From assembly GCF_016632335.1 (NCBI RefSeq), contig NZ_JAEPBG010000002.1, forward strand, positions 620,001 to 684,000: DNA of 64,000 nt, read 5' to 3'. The notes under the pieces are model-generated. The model searched no databases. It was not told the DNA's origin and was given only the letters and a program-made list of their open reading frames with translations. The DNA is from Noviherbaspirillum pedocola (GTDB taxonomy: Bacteria; Pseudomonadota; Gammaproteobacteria; Burkholderiales; Burkholderiaceae_D). How positions within the stretch are numbered: position 1 is the first letter of the stretch; each line of letters starts with the position of its first letter. Below are positions 1 to 10,688 of the stretch, one piece after another. Made by a program: the position numbers and the translations under genes.

Positions 1-28
1 CGCAGCAAACATTTCTGAATGATCGAGC

Positions 29-44
29 GGCCGCCACGGCGGCC
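29..44 (+). other. GC-rich hairpin upstream of tsf
   Basis: A perfect inverted repeat GGCCGCC-AC-GGCGGCC sits just before the tsf ribosome binding site. There is no T tract, so it is not an intrinsic terminator. Its position, where rpsB is normally the preceding gene, suggests an mRNA processing or stability element, which is only an inference. Confidence 0.4.
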
Positions 45-66
45 CTCCGCTAGCAAGGAGAACAAG

Positions 67-945
67 ATGGCAGCAATTACCGCAGCAATGGTTGGCGAAC
101 TCCGCGCCAAAACCGATGCGCCGATGATGGAATGCAAGAAGGCGCTGACCGAAGCCGCCGGCGACATGGGGAAAGCAGAAGAACTTCTGCGCGTGAAGCT
201 CGGCAGCAAGGCTTCGAAGGCTTCCTCGCGCGTGACCGCCGAAGGCGTGGTCGCGGCCTATATCAATGGCAACGTCGGCGCGCTGGTCGAAGTCAATTGC
301 GAAACTGACTTCGTCACCAAGAACGACGACTTCCTGAAGCTGGCCAGCGATGTCGCTCGCGTGGCCGCCGAGCAGAACCCGGCCGACGTCGCCGCGCTGT
401 CCGCGCTGCAGAACGACGGTAAGACCATCGAAGAAACCCGCACCGAGCTGGTCGGCCGCATCGGCGAAAACATGTCGATCCGCCGCTTCAAGCGTTTCGA
501 GGGCAGCAAGCTGGTCTCGTACCTGCATGGCACCCGCATCGGCGTGATGGTCGCTTATGAAGGCGACAACGAGCAGGTCGCGAAAGACGTGGCCATGCAC
601 ATCGCCGCGATGAAACCGGTGGCGCTGGCGTCTTCTGACGTGCCGGCCGAGCTGATCGAGCGCGAGCGTTCGGTGGCGACGCTGAAGGCCCAGGAATCCG
701 GCAAGCCGGCCGACATCGCCGCCAAGATGGTCGAAGGTTCGGTGCAGAAGTACCTGAAGGAAGTGTCGCTGCTGAACCAGGCTTTCGTAAAGAACGACAA
801 GCAAACCGTCGAGCAGATGCTCAAGGCCAATAACACGACCGTGAAATCCTTCACGCTGTACGTGGTCGGCGAGGGCATCGAGAAGAAGGTGGACGACTTC
901 GCCGCCGAGGTGGCTGCCCAGGTGGCTGCCGCCAAAGGCGCCTGA
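67..945 (+). CDS. tsf: Elongation factor Ts
   Basis: EF-Ts is the cytoplasmic guanine-nucleotide exchange factor that releases GDP from EF-Tu during translation. The 292-residue product has the N-terminal UBA-like segment with the family signature around [12 protein letters not shown] (residues 16-27) and the EF-Tu-contacting TDFV at about 80-83. An upstream in-frame ATG at 19 exists, but the start at 67 is chosen because it follows a clear AGGAG (56-60) and gives the conserved [10 protein letters not shown]-terminus. Gene order (tsf then pyrH and frr) is the usual one in Burkholderiales. It is followed at once by an intrinsic terminator, so it is probably transcribed with rpsB, which lies outside the window, and not with pyrH. 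Confidence 0.97.
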   Translation: MAAITAAMVGELRAKTDAPMMECKKALTEAAGDMGKAEELLRVKLGSKASKASSRVTAEGVVAAYINGNVGALVEVNCETDFVTKNDDFLKLASDVARVAAEQNPADVAALSALQNDGKTIEETRTELVGRIGENMSIRRFKRFEGSKLVSYLHGTRIGVMVAYEGDNEQVAKDVAMHIAAMKPVALASSDVPAELIERERSVATLKAQESGKPADIAAKMVEGSVQKYLKEVSLLNQAFVKNDKQTVEQMLKANNTTVKSFTLYVVGEGIEKKVDDFAAEVAAQVAAAKGA

Positions 946-956
946 GTCGGGCGAAA

Positions 957-984
957 CAAAACGGGCCGAAAGGCCCGTTTTTTT
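957..984 (+). terminator. Intrinsic terminator after tsf
   Basis: ACGGGCC-GAAA-GGCCCGT forms a seven-pair GC-rich stem with a tetraloop, followed directly by a run of seven T. It begins 12 bases after the tsf stop and separates tsf from the pyrH operon. Confidence 0.93.
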
Positions 985-988
985 AACG

Positions 989-1011
989 GGCGGGCAGGGA
1001 CATTGCCCGCC
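989..1011 (+). other. Second hairpin between tsf and pyrH
   Basis: GGCGGGCA and TGCCCGCC form an eight-pair stem with a seven-base loop right after the tsf terminator. No T run follows. It lies upstream of a TAAAAT hexamer at 1040-1045 that could be a -10 box for the pyrH operon, although no good -35 is seen. It may be a backup terminator or a 5' structure. Confidence 0.4.
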
Positions 1012-1119
1012 TTCGTCCCGGAGTCGTGCGATGGCGCTGTAAAATGGCCGATTATCGAGCCATGTTCCGGGATGCAAGACAGTGTGTGAACAACCGGAAT
1101 ATCCATTGGAGCCAAATCT

Positions 1120-1836
1120 ATGACTCAAGCAGCGTACAAGCGCGTACTCCTGAAGCTTTCCGGTGAGGCCCTCATGGGCGACGACGCCTACGGCATCAAC
1201 CGCGCCACGATCGAGCGCATGGTGGCGGACGTTAAGGAAGTGGCACAGCTCGGCGTCGAGCTGGCCATCGTCATCGGAGGCGGCAACATCTTTCGCGGAG
1301 TCGCGCCTGGCGCGCAGGGCATGGACCGCGCCACCGCGGACTACATGGGCATGCTCGCCACTGTGATGAATTCGCTGGCGCTGGCCGATGCGATGCGCCA
1401 GCAGGGCATGACCGCGCGGGTGATGTCCGCCATTTCCATTGAGCAGGTCGTCGAGCCCTATGTGCGGCCGAAGGCGCTGCAGTATCTCGAAGAAGGCAAG
1501 ATCGTCATCTTTGCCGCCGGCACCGGCAATCCGTTCTTCACCACCGACACCGCCGCCGCGCTGCGCGGCTCGGAAATCGGCGCCCAGGTGGTGCTCAAGG
1601 CCACCAAGGTCGACGGCGTCTACAGCGCCGATCCGAACAAGGATCCGAGCGCGACCCGCTACAGCAGCATCAGCTTCGACGAAGCCATCTCGCGCCATCT
1701 GCAGGTGATGGACGCCACCGCGTTCGCGCTGTGCCGCGACCAGAAACTGCCGATCCGCGTGTTTTCCATCGTCAAGCCCGGCGCGCTGGCGCGCATCGTG
1801 CTCGGCGAGGATGAGGGCACGCTGGTTCACGTTTAA
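1120..1836 (+). CDS. pyrH: Uridylate kinase (UMP kinase)
   Basis: PyrH phosphorylates UMP to UDP with ATP, an essential cytoplasmic step of pyrimidine nucleotide synthesis; the bacterial enzyme is a hexamer of the amino-acid-kinase fold. The 238-residue length is normal for the family. The glycine-rich nucleotide-binding segment GGGNIFRG (53-60) and the later [13 protein letters not shown] and [11 protein letters not shown] segments are typical. A TTGGAG Shine-Dalgarno sits at 1107-1112. frr follows after about 50 bases, the conserved bacterial arrangement, and this gene begins the long envelope operon. Confidence 0.97.
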   Translation: MTQAAYKRVLLKLSGEALMGDDAYGINRATIERMVADVKEVAQLGVELAIVIGGGNIFRGVAPGAQGMDRATADYMGMLATVMNSLALADAMRQQGMTARVMSAISIEQVVEPYVRPKALQYLEEGKIVIFAAGTGNPFFTTDTAAALRGSEIGAQVVLKATKVDGVYSADPNKDPSATRYSSISFDEAISRHLQVMDATAFALCRDQKLPIRVFSIVKPGALARIVLGEDEGTLVHV

Positions 1837-1889
1837 GCCTTTGGCCACGTCTGATTTATCGAATATTCCAAGCAATACAGGAGAGCAGC

Positions 1890-2450
1890 ATGACCATCGC
1901 TGACGTCAAGAAAAGTACCGAAGAAAAAATGCGCAAATCGCTCGAGACGCTGAAGAGCAATCTCGCGAAAGTGCGCACCGGGCGCGCGCATCCGGGCATC
2001 CTGGACCATGTGCGCGTCGACTATTACGGCACCCCGACCCCGATCAGCGGCGTGGCCAACGTCACCCTGATCGACGCGCGCACGATCGGCGTGCAGCCGT
2101 GGGAAAAGAAGATGGTCGCCGCGGTGGAAAAGGCGATCCGCGAATCCGACCTCGGCCTTAACCCGTCGACCCAGGGCGACATGATCCGCGTGCCGACGCC
2201 GCCGCTGACCGAAGAGCGCCGCAAGGAAATGGTGAAGCTGGTCAAGACTGAAGCCGAGGAAGGCAAGGTCGCGGTGCGCAATGTGCGTCGCGATGCCAAT
2301 GAAGGATTGAAGAAGCTGGTCAAGGACAAGGCGGTTTCCGAGGACGACGAGCGCCGCGCGCAGGATGATGTGCAAAAGCTGACCGACCGCTATGTCGCTG
2401 AAATCGACAAGATGGTGGCCGAGAAGGAAAAGGAAATCCTGACGGTCTGA
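1890..2450 (+). CDS. frr: Ribosome recycling factor
   Basis: RRF works with EF-G to split the post-termination ribosome so that subunits can be reused. The 186-residue protein has the normal length. It shows the family signature near [15 protein letters not shown] (about 27-41) and the conserved [12 protein letters not shown] hinge-domain segment, followed by the long charged helices with [13 protein letters not shown]. An AGGAGAG ribosome site lies just upstream. It sits between pyrH and uppS, the usual location. Confidence 0.97.
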   Translation: MTIADVKKSTEEKMRKSLETLKSNLAKVRTGRAHPGILDHVRVDYYGTPTPISGVANVTLIDARTIGVQPWEKKMVAAVEKAIRESDLGLNPSTQGDMIRVPTPPLTEERRKEMVKLVKTEAEEGKVAVRNVRRDANEGLKKLVKDKAVSEDDERRAQDDVQKLTDRYVAEIDKMVAEKEKEILTV

Positions 2451-2513
2451 GGACGGTCGGTTTGATGCGCGGGTCGCTTTGCGGCCTGCGCCCATCCAAC
2501 GAGACATAACTTC

Positions 2514-3272
2514 ATGAAGCATACGAGTTCGACGCAGCAAATACCGATGACCGGCGTGGTGCCGCGGCATATCGCGATCATCATGGACGGCAACGGACGC
2601 TGGGCCACGCGGCGCTTTCTGCCGCGCGTAGCCGGGCATGCGAAGGGCGTTGAACGCGTGCGCGATGTGGTCGAGGCCTGCGTCGATCGCGGCGTCGAGT
2701 TCCTGACCCTGTTCGCATTCAGTTCGGAAAACTGGCGTCGTCCGCCCGAGGAAGTATCGGTGCTGATGCGCCTGTTCATGACCGCGCTGGAGCGCGAGAT
2801 CACGAAGATGCATGTCAACGAAATCCGCCTGAAGGTGATCGGCGATCTGTCGCGCTTCGATGAAAAGCTGCAGCGCATGATCGCCAATGCCGAGCGGCGC
2901 ACCGCGAATAACACGCGGCTCACCGTGACGATATGCGCGAATTACGGCGGCCGCTGGGACATCATGCAGGCGGTTAACCGCATGGTGGCCGAGCATCCGG
3001 GTGCGGGTAACTTCAGCGAAGAGCAGCTCGAGCCGTATCTGGCCATGGCCTATGCGCCCGAGCCGGATCTGTTCATCCGCACCGGCGGCGAGGAAAGGAT
3101 CTCGAACTTCCTGCTGTGGCAGCTCGCGTACGCCGAGATGTATTTCACCGATACCTACTGGCCCGATTTCGGCGCCGCCGCGCTGGACGAGGCGATCGCC
3201 TCCTACCAGCAGCGTGAACGCCGCTTCGGCCGCACCAGTGAACAGCTGGTGGAAGCGAAAAAGGCTTCCTGA
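2514..3272 (+). CDS. uppS: Undecaprenyl diphosphate synthase (cis-prenyltransferase)
   Basis: This cytoplasmic enzyme adds eight isoprene units in cis to farnesyl diphosphate, giving the C55 lipid carrier precursor for peptidoglycan and O-antigen. MDGNGRW at residues 24-30 carries the catalytic Asp25 and is diagnostic. The later segments [11 protein letters not shown] and the C-terminal [15 protein letters not shown] are the other conserved cis-prenyltransferase blocks. Length (252) is usual. The stop overlaps the cdsA start by one base (TGATG), implying coupled translation. A second in-frame ATG at residue 12 is possible but the first is kept. Confidence 0.96.
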   Translation: MKHTSSTQQIPMTGVVPRHIAIIMDGNGRWATRRFLPRVAGHAKGVERVRDVVEACVDRGVEFLTLFAFSSENWRRPPEEVSVLMRLFMTALEREITKMHVNEIRLKVIGDLSRFDEKLQRMIANAERRTANNTRLTVTICANYGGRWDIMQAVNRMVAEHPGAGNFSEEQLEPYLAMAYAPEPDLFIRTGGEERISNFLLWQLAYAEMYFTDTYWPDFGAAALDEAIASYQQRERRFGRTSEQLVEAKKAS

Positions 3273-4096
3273 TGCTGAGAACCCGCGTCATCACGGCGGT
3301 CTTGCTGCTTGCGGTGCTTCTGGCAGTGGCGTGGTCGGGTTCGAAGCTGCTGTTTTCGGCGGTGCTGACCGCATTCTTCGCGGCGGCGGCGTGGGAAAGC
3401 TTGCGCCTGTTCCGCAGTCCGCGGCCAGTCTTGTCAGCGGCGCTGTGGTGCCTGCCGCTGCTTTGGCTCCTGCTGCGCGCAGACGTCCGCACGCAGCACC
3501 TGCTGTTCATGCTCTCGGCCGCACTATGGCTGATCCGCTTCGCGCCGACGCTCAAGTTCGGTCTGCCCGAACTCAGTCGTCCAGCCAACCGGCTGATGTC
3601 CTGGGTCTACGTGTTGTCCGTGCTGGCCTGCTTCATCGCCATCGCGTTGCTGTACCAGCATTCGGCGCTGTATCTGCTGTCGGTGATGGCGATCGTCTGG
3701 ATCGCGGATATCGGTGCTTATTTCTCAGGCAAGGCCTTTGGCAAGCGCAAGCTTGCGCCTTCGATCTCTCCTGGCAAATCCTGGGAAGGCGCCATCGGCG
3801 GCTGGCTCGCGGTGCTCGTGATCGCCTCCTTGTCCACTCGCCTGCCCATGCTTGCCGACACCTTTTCCACGCACATGCTGCATGGCTTTGGCTGGGGTGG
3901 ACTGTTGCTGATCCTGACCGCGCTGGTGGCCATCAGTGTGGCGGGCGATTTGTTTGAATCCATGCTCAAGCGCCGCATCGGTTTCAAGGACAGCAGCAGC
4001 CTGCTGCCTGGCCATGGCGGCGTGCTCGATCGCATCGACGCGCTGATCCCGGTGATGCCGCTGGCTGCGCTCCTGGCGCTGTCGTCCCCTCTCTAG
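3272..4096 (+). CDS. cdsA: Phosphatidate cytidylyltransferase (CDP-diglyceride synthase)
   Basis: CdsA makes CDP-diacylglycerol from phosphatidate and CTP in the inner membrane, the branch point for phospholipid synthesis. The 274-residue protein is almost entirely hydrophobic, with several membrane spans starting at residue 8. Near the C-terminus (about 230-255) is the family signature, a KR pair followed by KDSSSLLPGHGGVLDRIDA. It overlaps uppS by one base and is followed by dxr after three bases, so it is within the operon. Confidence 0.95.
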   Translation: MLRTRVITAVLLLAVLLAVAWSGSKLLFSAVLTAFFAAAAWESLRLFRSPRPVLSAALWCLPLLWLLLRADVRTQHLLFMLSAALWLIRFAPTLKFGLPELSRPANRLMSWVYVLSVLACFIAIALLYQHSALYLLSVMAIVWIADIGAYFSGKAFGKRKLAPSISPGKSWEGAIGGWLAVLVIASLSTRLPMLADTFSTHMLHGFGWGGLLLILTALVAISVAGDLFESMLKRRIGFKDSSSLLPGHGGVLDRIDALIPVMPLAALLALSSPL

Positions 4097-4099
4097 CTC

Positions 4100-5272
4100 A
4101 TGCAAAACCTCACGATATTAGGCTCGACCGGGTCCATCGGCGTCTCGACGCTGGACGTGGTCGCGCGTCATCCGGATCGCTATCGGGTCCATGCCTTGTC
4201 AGCGCATACGCGGGTGCAGGAACTGGCGGACCAATGCCGGCGTTTCCGGCCGCGGGTCGCGGTTGTCGGCACCGAGGCAGCAGCCGCGCAACTGCGTGAA
4301 TTACTCGCATCCGATGGCCTGGCAATCGAGGTGGCCTGCGGCGAGGCGGCATTGTGCGCCATCGCTTCCGCGCCCGAGTGCGATGCGGTAATGGCGGCCA
4401 TCGTTGGCGCCGCCGGCCTCGCGCCCACGCTCGCCGCGGCCCGCGCCGGCAAGAAGGTACTGCTGGCCAACAAGGAAGCGTTGGTGATGTCCGGCCAGTT
4501 GTTCATGGATGCGGTGGCGACGAATGGAGCCACGCTGCTGCCTATCGACAGTGAGCACAATGCGATCTTCCAGTGCCTGCCGCAGGACTATGCGCGTACG
4601 CCGCAGGCGCACGGCATTGCGAAGATCCTGCTGACTGCGTCGGGCGGACCTTTCCTGAACCGCGCGGTGGAAACCCTGGGCGATGTGACGCCCGAAGAAG
4701 CGGTCGCGCATCCGAACTGGGTCATGGGGCGAAAGATCTCGGTCGACTCGGCAACGATGATGAACAAGGGCCTCGAAGTGATTGAGGCGCACTGGCTGTT
4801 CGGCGCTTCGGCCGATCAGATCGATGTGGTCATCCATCCGCAGAGCGTGATCCATTCCATGGTGTCGTATGTCGATGGCTCGGTGCTGGCACAGCTCGGC
4901 AATCCGGATATGCGCACGCCGATCGCGCATGCGCTTGCCTATCCCGAGCGCATCGCTTCCGGTGTCGCGCCGCTGGATCTGACCGCGTTTGCGCAACTGC
5001 GCTTCCTGCCGCCAGACTTCACGCGCTTTCCGTGCCTGCGGCTGGCGTATGATGCACTGCGCGCCGGCGGTTCTGCACCGGCGCTGCTGAATGCAGCCAA
5101 TGAAGTGGCGGTCGAAGCCTTCCTCGCGGGGCGCATCGGCTTCCGCATGATCGATCAACTGATAGCGAGGGTGATGGACGCGCTGCCGCATGAGCCGGTG
5201 GCCGACATCGCGGCGGTGCTGGAACAGGATCGTCGCGCCCGCTCGCTTGCAACCGGATATCTCATCTCATGA
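4100..5272 (+). CDS. dxr: 1-deoxy-D-xylulose 5-phosphate reductoisomerase
   Basis: Dxr converts DXP to 2-C-methyl-D-erythritol 4-phosphate with NADPH, the committed step of the non-mevalonate isoprenoid pathway, which supplies uppS. The N-terminal NADPH-binding loop GSTGSIG is at residues 8-14. The metal/substrate-binding block [11 protein letters not shown] is near 150-160, followed by the catalytic-loop region with PNWVMG and the block [19 protein letters not shown]. Length (390) is typical. Its stop overlaps the rseP start (ATGA). Confidence 0.97.
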   Translation: MQNLTILGSTGSIGVSTLDVVARHPDRYRVHALSAHTRVQELADQCRRFRPRVAVVGTEAAAAQLRELLASDGLAIEVACGEAALCAIASAPECDAVMAAIVGAAGLAPTLAAARAGKKVLLANKEALVMSGQLFMDAVATNGATLLPIDSEHNAIFQCLPQDYARTPQAHGIAKILLTASGGPFLNRAVETLGDVTPEEAVAHPNWVMGRKISVDSATMMNKGLEVIEAHWLFGASADQIDVVIHPQSVIHSMVSYVDGSVLAQLGNPDMRTPIAHALAYPERIASGVAPLDLTAFAQLRFLPPDFTRFPCLRLAYDALRAGGSAPALLNAANEVAVEAFLAGRIGFRMIDQLIARVMDALPHEPVADIAAVLEQDRRARSLATGYLIS

Positions 5273-6633
5273 TGCTTCTCCAGACCCTGGTGGCTTTCGT
5301 GGTGGTGCTCGGCGTGCTGGTCGTGGTGCACGAACTCGGACATTACTGGGTGGCGCGCCTGTGCGGCGTCAAGGTGCTGCGCTTTTCCGTCGGCATGGGC
5401 AAGATCGTCTGGTCGCGCCGCTTCGGGCCCGATCAGACCGAATGGGCATTATCGGCGCTGCCGCTGGGCGGCTACGTGAAGATGCTCGATGCGCGCGAGA
5501 CTGATGTGTCCGGTCTGTCGCGCGATGAACTGGCGCGCGAATACACCGCGCAATCGGTGTGGAAGCGCATCGCCATCGTCGCCGCCGGTCCGCTGGCGAA
5601 CTTCCTGCTCGCCATTCTCGTCTTCGCCGCGCTGTATGTGCATGGCATCCCGGAACCGGCGCCGCGGCTGCGCGCGGTGGCGCAGGGCACGCCTGCGTAT
5701 GCAGCCGGCCTGCGCGGTGGCGAGATGGTCACTGCAGTCGATGGCGAGCCGGTGCAGATCTGGTCCGACATGCGCTGGCGGCTGCTGCGCTCGGCGGTCG
5801 ATCGGCATGCCGCGACCATTGAATACGAGCGCCAAGACGCCGCGCCGCAGGGCAAGACGCGTGGCCAGGCAGTGATCCCGGCCGAAGCCTTGTCTGGCGT
5901 GGATCTCGAAACCGATTTCCTGCCGACGCTTGGTCTCGATCTGGCGCGGCCGCCCGCGATGATGGGCAAGATCATGCCGGACAGCCCGGCGGCAAAGGCG
6001 GGGCTGCGTGAAGGCGATCGGATTCAAGCCGTGGATGGCAAGCCGGTGCAGGACGGCATGGCATTCATCGATCTCGTGCGCGCGGCGCCGCAGCGCGATC
6101 TCGAGTTGTCCGTGCTGCGCAATGGCGTGCCGCTCATGCTGACGGTGCAGCCCGAAGCAGTGGAGAAGAAGGGGCAGCGCGTTGGTCGCATCGGCGCGGA
6201 GGTGGCGATGGCGCCGGAGATGATCAATGCCAGCGCACCGCTGCACAAGGCTCTCCTGCGCGGTGCGCAGAAAACCTGGGACACGTCGGTCATGACGGTG
6301 CGCATGCTGGGTCGCATGCTCATCGGCGAAGTCTCGCTGAAGAACATCACCGGCCCGATTACGATTGCCGATTACGCCGGGCAGACCGCGCGCATCGGCA
6401 TGGTCAGCTATCTGTCCTTCATCGCCTTCATCAGCATCAGTCTGGGCGTAATGAATTTGCTACCCATCCCGGTGTTGGATGGGGGGCTTTTGCTGTATTA
6501 TTCGCTGGAAGTTTTGACCGGGCGCCCGGTTCCCGAAAGGTTCGGCGAACTGGCCCAGCGCGCAGGGATCGGTATCCTGATGACGCTGATGATCGTCGCG
6601 GTGTTCAATGACATCGTCCGGCTCATCTCCTGA
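5269..6633 (+). CDS. rseP: RseP-type intramembrane site-2 zinc protease
   Basis: RseP is an inner-membrane metalloprotease that cleaves RseA (releasing sigma-E) and remnant signal peptides. The first transmembrane helix contains HELGH at residues 21-25 (zinc ligands His21 and His25, catalytic Glu22). The third catalytic element [11 protein letters not shown] is near residue 395. Two PDZ domains lie between them, the second around [13 protein letters not shown]. Length (454) matches the family. It overlaps dxr by four bases and precedes bamA, an order common in proteobacteria that ties envelope stress signalling to outer-membrane assembly. Confidence 0.95.
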   Translation: MMLLQTLVAFVVVLGVLVVVHELGHYWVARLCGVKVLRFSVGMGKIVWSRRFGPDQTEWALSALPLGGYVKMLDARETDVSGLSRDELAREYTAQSVWKRIAIVAAGPLANFLLAILVFAALYVHGIPEPAPRLRAVAQGTPAYAAGLRGGEMVTAVDGEPVQIWSDMRWRLLRSAVDRHAATIEYERQDAAPQGKTRGQAVIPAEALSGVDLETDFLPTLGLDLARPPAMMGKIMPDSPAAKAGLREGDRIQAVDGKPVQDGMAFIDLVRAAPQRDLELSVLRNGVPLMLTVQPEAVEKKGQRVGRIGAEVAMAPEMINASAPLHKALLRGAQKTWDTSVMTVRMLGRMLIGEVSLKNITGPITIADYAGQTARIGMVSYLSFIAFISISLGVMNLLPIPVLDGGLLLYYSLEVLTGRPVPERFGELAQRAGIGILMTLMIVAVFNDIVRLIS

Positions 6634-6656
6634 GCCAAAAGCATCCCAGGGAAGTC

Positions 6657-6681
6657 GCCGCCGCCATGCATGAGCGGCGGC
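6657..6681 (+). other. Hairpin in the rseP-bamA gap
   Basis: GCCGCCGC and GCGGCGGC form an eight-pair stem with a nine-base loop in the 70-base gap before bamA. There is no T run. It could stabilise the bamA message or act as a partial attenuator; neither is shown by the sequence. Confidence 0.35.
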
Positions 6682-6703
6682 ATCCATTACATAACAACAG
6701 CCA

Positions 6704-9037
6704 ATGAAATTGAATTCAGAGCGCTCTCCTTTGCCTTTTTTTCCCCGCCGTCTGCTCGCCATTGCCGCTTTTGCCCTGTGTTCCGGCTACGCCTGCGCGA
6801 TCGAGCCGTTCGTTGTGAAGGACATCCGGGTCGAGGGCATACAGCGCACTGAGGCCGGCACGGTCTTCAATTATCTGCCGGTGAAAGTTGGCGACACCTT
6901 CACCGATGACCGCGCTTCGGCGGCAATCAAGGCCTTGTATGCCACCGGCTTCTTCAAGGATGTGCGCATCGAGGCCGAGGGCAATGTGCTGGTGGTGACG
7001 GTTGAAGAGCGGCCCGCGATCGCGTCCATCGACTTCACCGGCATCAAGGAATTCGACAAGGACACCCTGACCAAGGCGCTGAAGGAAATCGGCCTGGGCG
7101 AGTCGCGCATCTATGACAAGGCGCTGCTCGATCGCGCTGAGCAGGAGTTGAAGCGCCAATACCTGTCGCGCGGCCTGTATGGCGTGAAGATCACCACGAC
7201 CGTGACGCCCGTGGAGCGCAACCGGGTCAATATCAATTTCACCGTGGACGAGGGCGACGTCTCCCGCATTCGGCAGATCAACATCGTCGGCAACAAGGCC
7301 TTCTCCGACAAGGAGCTGCGCGATGTGCTCAAGCTCACCACGCCCGGCTGGTTCACCTGGTACACCAAGAACGACCAGTATTCGAAGCAGAAGCTGACCG
7401 GCGACATCGAAGCGCTGAAGTCCTACTATCTGAACCGCGGCTATCTGGAAATGCAGGTCGAGTCGACACAGGTATCGATCTCGCCGGACCGCAAGGACAT
7501 CTACCTCACGATCAATATCACCGAGGGCGACAAGTTCACGGTATCCAACGTGAAGCTCGAAGGCGAAATGTTCGGCCGCCAGGATGAGCTGAAGACGCTG
7601 GTCGAGCTCAAGCCCGGCGATGTGTATTCGGGACAGAAGCTCACCGAAAGCATCAAGAAGATTTCCGACCGTCTCGGTGAATTCGGCTATGCATTCGCCA
7701 ACGTCAATGCCAATCCGGAAGTCAATCGCGACAAGAAGGAAGTCGGCTTCACGATTCTGATCGACCCGGGCAAGCGCGTGTATGTGCGCCGCATCAACAT
7801 CGGCGGCAATACCCGCACGCGCGACGAAGTGATCCGCCGTGAGATGCGTCAGGTCGAGAGCTCGTGGTACGACGCCTCGCGGATCAAGCTCTCGCGCGAC
7901 CGTATCGATCGCCTTGGCTATTTCACCGAAGTCAATGTCGAGACGCCCGAAGTGCCGGGCACGACTGATCAGGTCGACCTGAACGTGAATGTCACCGAGA
8001 AGCCGACCGGCGCGATCTCGCTGGGCGCGGGTTTCTCGAGCAGCGAGAAGGTCACGCTGACGGGCTCGATCCAGCAGGCCAACGTCTTCGGCAGCGGCAA
8101 TACGCTGGGCCTGGATGTGAATACCAGCAAGTACAACCGCACCATCGCGCTCACGCAGGTCAATCCATACTTTACCGATGACGGCATCAGCCGCAGTATC
8201 GAAACCTTCCTGCGTACGTCCACGCCGCCCGCGGTGAACACGGGCTACTACCGGATCCGCACCATCGGCGGCAACGTGCGTTTCGGCGTGCCATTCAACG
8301 AGGTCGACACCGTGTTCTTCGGCGTGGGTGTGGAACATACCCAGGTCGACGTCGATCCGACCAGCCCCTTGCTCTACCAGCAGTACGTCAGCGACTTCGG
8401 TTCGGGCACCAGCGCCAAGACGCTTGGCTTCCCGTTCACTGTGGCGTGGCAGCGTGACAGCCGAGACAGTTCCCTCGTGCCGAGCAAGGGCCGCTATCAG
8501 CGCGCGAACCTGGATGTCTCCACCTTCGGCGATCTGCGCTACTACCGCGGCACGTATCAGCAGCAGTATTTCAGGCCACTGTTCTCCACCAGCACCACGC
8601 TGGCACTGAACGGCGAGCTCGATTACGGCCATGCGATCGGCAGCCGGCCCTATCCGGTATTCAAGAACTTCTATGCCGGCGGTATCGGGTCGGTGCGCGG
8701 TTATGAATCCTCGTCGCTGCAGGTGAACCCGGTTACCGGGCAGGACGTCACCGGCGGCAATGCGCGCGCGTTCTTCAACGCTGAATTGCAGTTCCCGTTC
8801 CCGGGCAGCGGCACAGATCGTACGCTGCGCTGGTTCACCTTCGTCGACGGCGGCAACGTCTTCAACACCACGGCGGGCGAGCGCATTACGCCGGCCAACT
8901 TCCGTTATTCAGCGGGTCTGGGTATCAGCTGGGTATCGCCAATCGGGCCGCTGAAGCTGTCGTTCGGCAAGCCGCTCAATGCCAAGGATGCGGATCGCAC
9001 CCAGGCCTTCCAGTTCCAGCTCGGCACCGGCTTCTGA
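6704..9037 (+). CDS. bamA: Outer membrane protein assembly factor BamA
   Basis: BamA is the Omp85 core of the BAM complex that folds beta-barrels into the outer membrane. The 777-residue precursor begins with a signal peptide (basic start, hydrophobic core, cleavage near the Ala-rich CAIEP). Five POTRA repeats follow, starting at FVVKDIRVEGIQRTEAG. The C-terminal 16-strand barrel contains the VRGYESSSL segment corresponding to the essential VRGF/Y loop, and the protein ends in a terminal Phe as barrels do. The neighbours rseP and skp are the classical ones. The upstream ribosome site is weak. Confidence 0.97.
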   Translation: MKLNSERSPLPFFPRRLLAIAAFALCSGYACAIEPFVVKDIRVEGIQRTEAGTVFNYLPVKVGDTFTDDRASAAIKALYATGFFKDVRIEAEGNVLVVTVEERPAIASIDFTGIKEFDKDTLTKALKEIGLGESRIYDKALLDRAEQELKRQYLSRGLYGVKITTTVTPVERNRVNINFTVDEGDVSRIRQINIVGNKAFSDKELRDVLKLTTPGWFTWYTKNDQYSKQKLTGDIEALKSYYLNRGYLEMQVESTQVSISPDRKDIYLTINITEGDKFTVSNVKLEGEMFGRQDELKTLVELKPGDVYSGQKLTESIKKISDRLGEFGYAFANVNANPEVNRDKKEVGFTILIDPGKRVYVRRINIGGNTRTRDEVIRREMRQVESSWYDASRIKLSRDRIDRLGYFTEVNVETPEVPGTTDQVDLNVNVTEKPTGAISLGAGFSSSEKVTLTGSIQQANVFGSGNTLGLDVNTSKYNRTIALTQVNPYFTDDGISRSIETFLRTSTPPAVNTGYYRIRTIGGNVRFGVPFNEVDTVFFGVGVEHTQVDVDPTSPLLYQQYVSDFGSGTSAKTLGFPFTVAWQRDSRDSSLVPSKGRYQRANLDVSTFGDLRYYRGTYQQQYFRPLFSTSTTLALNGELDYGHAIGSRPYPVFKNFYAGGIGSVRGYESSSLQVNPVTGQDVTGGNARAFFNAELQFPFPGSGTDRTLRWFTFVDGGNVFNTTAGERITPANFRYSAGLGISWVSPIGPLKLSFGKPLNAKDADRTQAFQFQLGTGF

Positions 9038-9081
9038 CGAGCGGTTATCATTACTGTTTTTTGCAAACGCGGAGAAAGACC

Positions 9082-9606
9082 TTGAAGTTTTCCCTTCCCC
9101 AATCTCTGAGCAACCGGTGCGCGATGCTGCTGGCGGCATCGCTGCTAGTCATCGGTTCCGCCCAGGCGCAGGCCCAGGAAATGAAGATCGGCTTTGTCAG
9201 CACCGAACGCATCTTCCGCGAAGCGGCGCCTGCCAAGGCGGCGAATGCCAAGATCGAACAGGAATTTTCGAAGCGCGACAAGGACCTGCAGGACATGGCT
9301 GCACGGCTCAAAGCGATGTCGGACAAGCTGGATAAGGATGCGCCGGTGCTTTCCGAGTCCGACCGCGGCAGACGGCAACGCGAGCTGGCTGAGCTCGACA
9401 AGGATTTTCAGCGTCGTCAGCGCGAGTTTCGCGAGGATTTGAACCAGCGCCGCAACGAAGAGCTGGCCACAGTGCTCGATCGCACCAACCGCGTGATCAA
9501 GCAAATCGCTGAAGCCGAGAAATACGACATCGTCTTCCAGGAAGCCGTCTACATCAGCCCGCGCATCGACATCACCGACAAGGTGCTGAAGGCGCTCAAC
9601 AAATAA
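9082..9606 (+). CDS. skp: Periplasmic chaperone Skp/OmpH
   Basis: Skp holds unfolded outer-membrane proteins in the periplasm on their way to BamA, encoded just upstream. The start is a TTG at 9082 with GGAG at 9071-9074. It gives MKFSLPQ followed by a signal peptide ending near SAQAQAQ. Another TTG at 9061 is less likely because it lies upstream of that ribosome site. The mature part is a highly charged Lys/Arg/Glu coiled coil, fitting the tentacles of the Skp trimer. The product is 174 residues. Confidence 0.92.
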   Translation: MKFSLPQSLSNRCAMLLAASLLVIGSAQAQAQEMKIGFVSTERIFREAAPAKAANAKIEQEFSKRDKDLQDMAARLKAMSDKLDKDAPVLSESDRGRRQRELAELDKDFQRRQREFREDLNQRRNEELATVLDRTNRVIKQIAEAEKYDIVFQEAVYISPRIDITDKVLKALNK

Positions 9607-9615
9607 GCGGCGGCA

Positions 9616-10677
9616 ATGGCGATCCGGCTCCAAGCTCTCATCGAGCGTCTGGGCGGTCAGTTGACTGGCGATGGCGAATTGGAAGTCACCGGCATCGCGC
9701 CGCTTGATGTCGCCGGTCCGACCGAAATCAGCTTTCTGTCCAACGCCAAGCTGCGCGATCAGGCTAGCGCCAGTCATGCGGCGGCCCTGATTCTTACCGA
9801 GGCGGAACACGGCCGCATCGGTCCTGAATATGCGGGCGCGCGTATCGTCACCCCCAACCCCTACGCCTATTTCGCGCGTGCCGCGCAATGGTTCGCCGAA
9901 CTCGCTGCGCCGCCGGTGACGCCGGGTATCCATCCCAGCGCAGTGGTGGATCCGAGCGCGCGCGTGGCGGCGACTGCCTGCATCGGTCCGCATGTCACCA
10001 TCGAGGCTGATGCGCATGTTGGCGAGTATTGCCGCATCGATGCCGGCAGCTACATAGGTCGCGGCGCCTCGGTGGGAGCGCATACGCATTTCCATGCGCG
10101 GGTGTGCTTCCATGCGCGCTGCGTCATCGGCGAGCGTGGCATCCTGCATTCCGGCGCGGTGATCGGGGCGGATGGTTTCGGCTTTGCGAACGAAGGCGGC
10201 GCGTGGATCAAGATCCCGCAAACCGGCCGCGTCGTGATCGGCAACGACGTGGAAATCGGCGCCAATACCTCGGTCGACCGCGGCGCGCTGGCCGACACCG
10301 TCATCGAGGATGGCGTCAAGCTCGACAACCAGATCCAGATCGGCCACAACTGCCACATCGGCGCGCACACCGCAATGGCGGGCTGTGTCGGCGTGGCCGG
10401 CAGCGCCAGGATCGGCAAGTACTGCACCTTTGGCGGCGCGGCGATGATCAGCGGGCATATCACCATCGCCGACCATGTGCATGTAACCGCGGCAACCATG
10501 ATCAGCCGCTCCCTGCCTGAGCCGGGGAAATACACTGGCTACTATCCTTTCGCCAGCGATGCGGAATGGGAAAAGTCGGCAGCCATCCTGCGTAACCTGA
10601 CGAAGATGCGCAGTCGTCTGCGTGAACTCGAGAAGACCGTGGAACGGCTTGCCGATAACAAGAAAGAAGAGAATTGA
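9616..10677 (+). CDS. lpxD: UDP-3-O-(3-hydroxyacyl)glucosamine N-acyltransferase
   Basis: LpxD adds the N-linked 3-hydroxyacyl chain in the third step of lipid A synthesis, using acyl-ACP. The 353-residue protein has an N-terminal uridine-binding domain, including the [13 protein letters not shown] region. A long left-handed beta helix of hexapeptide repeats follows from about residue 100. The GHNCHIG segment near 240-246 carries the catalytic His. The C-terminal helix is charged. It lies ten bases after skp, and its last codons overlap the region before fabZ. Confidence 0.96.
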   Translation: MAIRLQALIERLGGQLTGDGELEVTGIAPLDVAGPTEISFLSNAKLRDQASASHAAALILTEAEHGRIGPEYAGARIVTPNPYAYFARAAQWFAELAAPPVTPGIHPSAVVDPSARVAATACIGPHVTIEADAHVGEYCRIDAGSYIGRGASVGAHTHFHARVCFHARCVIGERGILHSGAVIGADGFGFANEGGAWIKIPQTGRVVIGNDVEIGANTSVDRGALADTVIEDGVKLDNQIQIGHNCHIGAHTAMAGCVGVAGSARIGKYCTFGGAAMISGHITIADHVHVTAATMISRSLPEPGKYTGYYPFASDAEWEKSAAILRNLTKMRSRLRELEKTVERLADNKKEEN

Positions 10678-10688
10678 AAGAGAACGCT

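Noticed and set aside
1..18. Possible last codons of rpsB (reading to TGA at 16-18)
   Set aside because: Six codons are too few to identify a protein end; only gene order suggests rpsB lies upstream.
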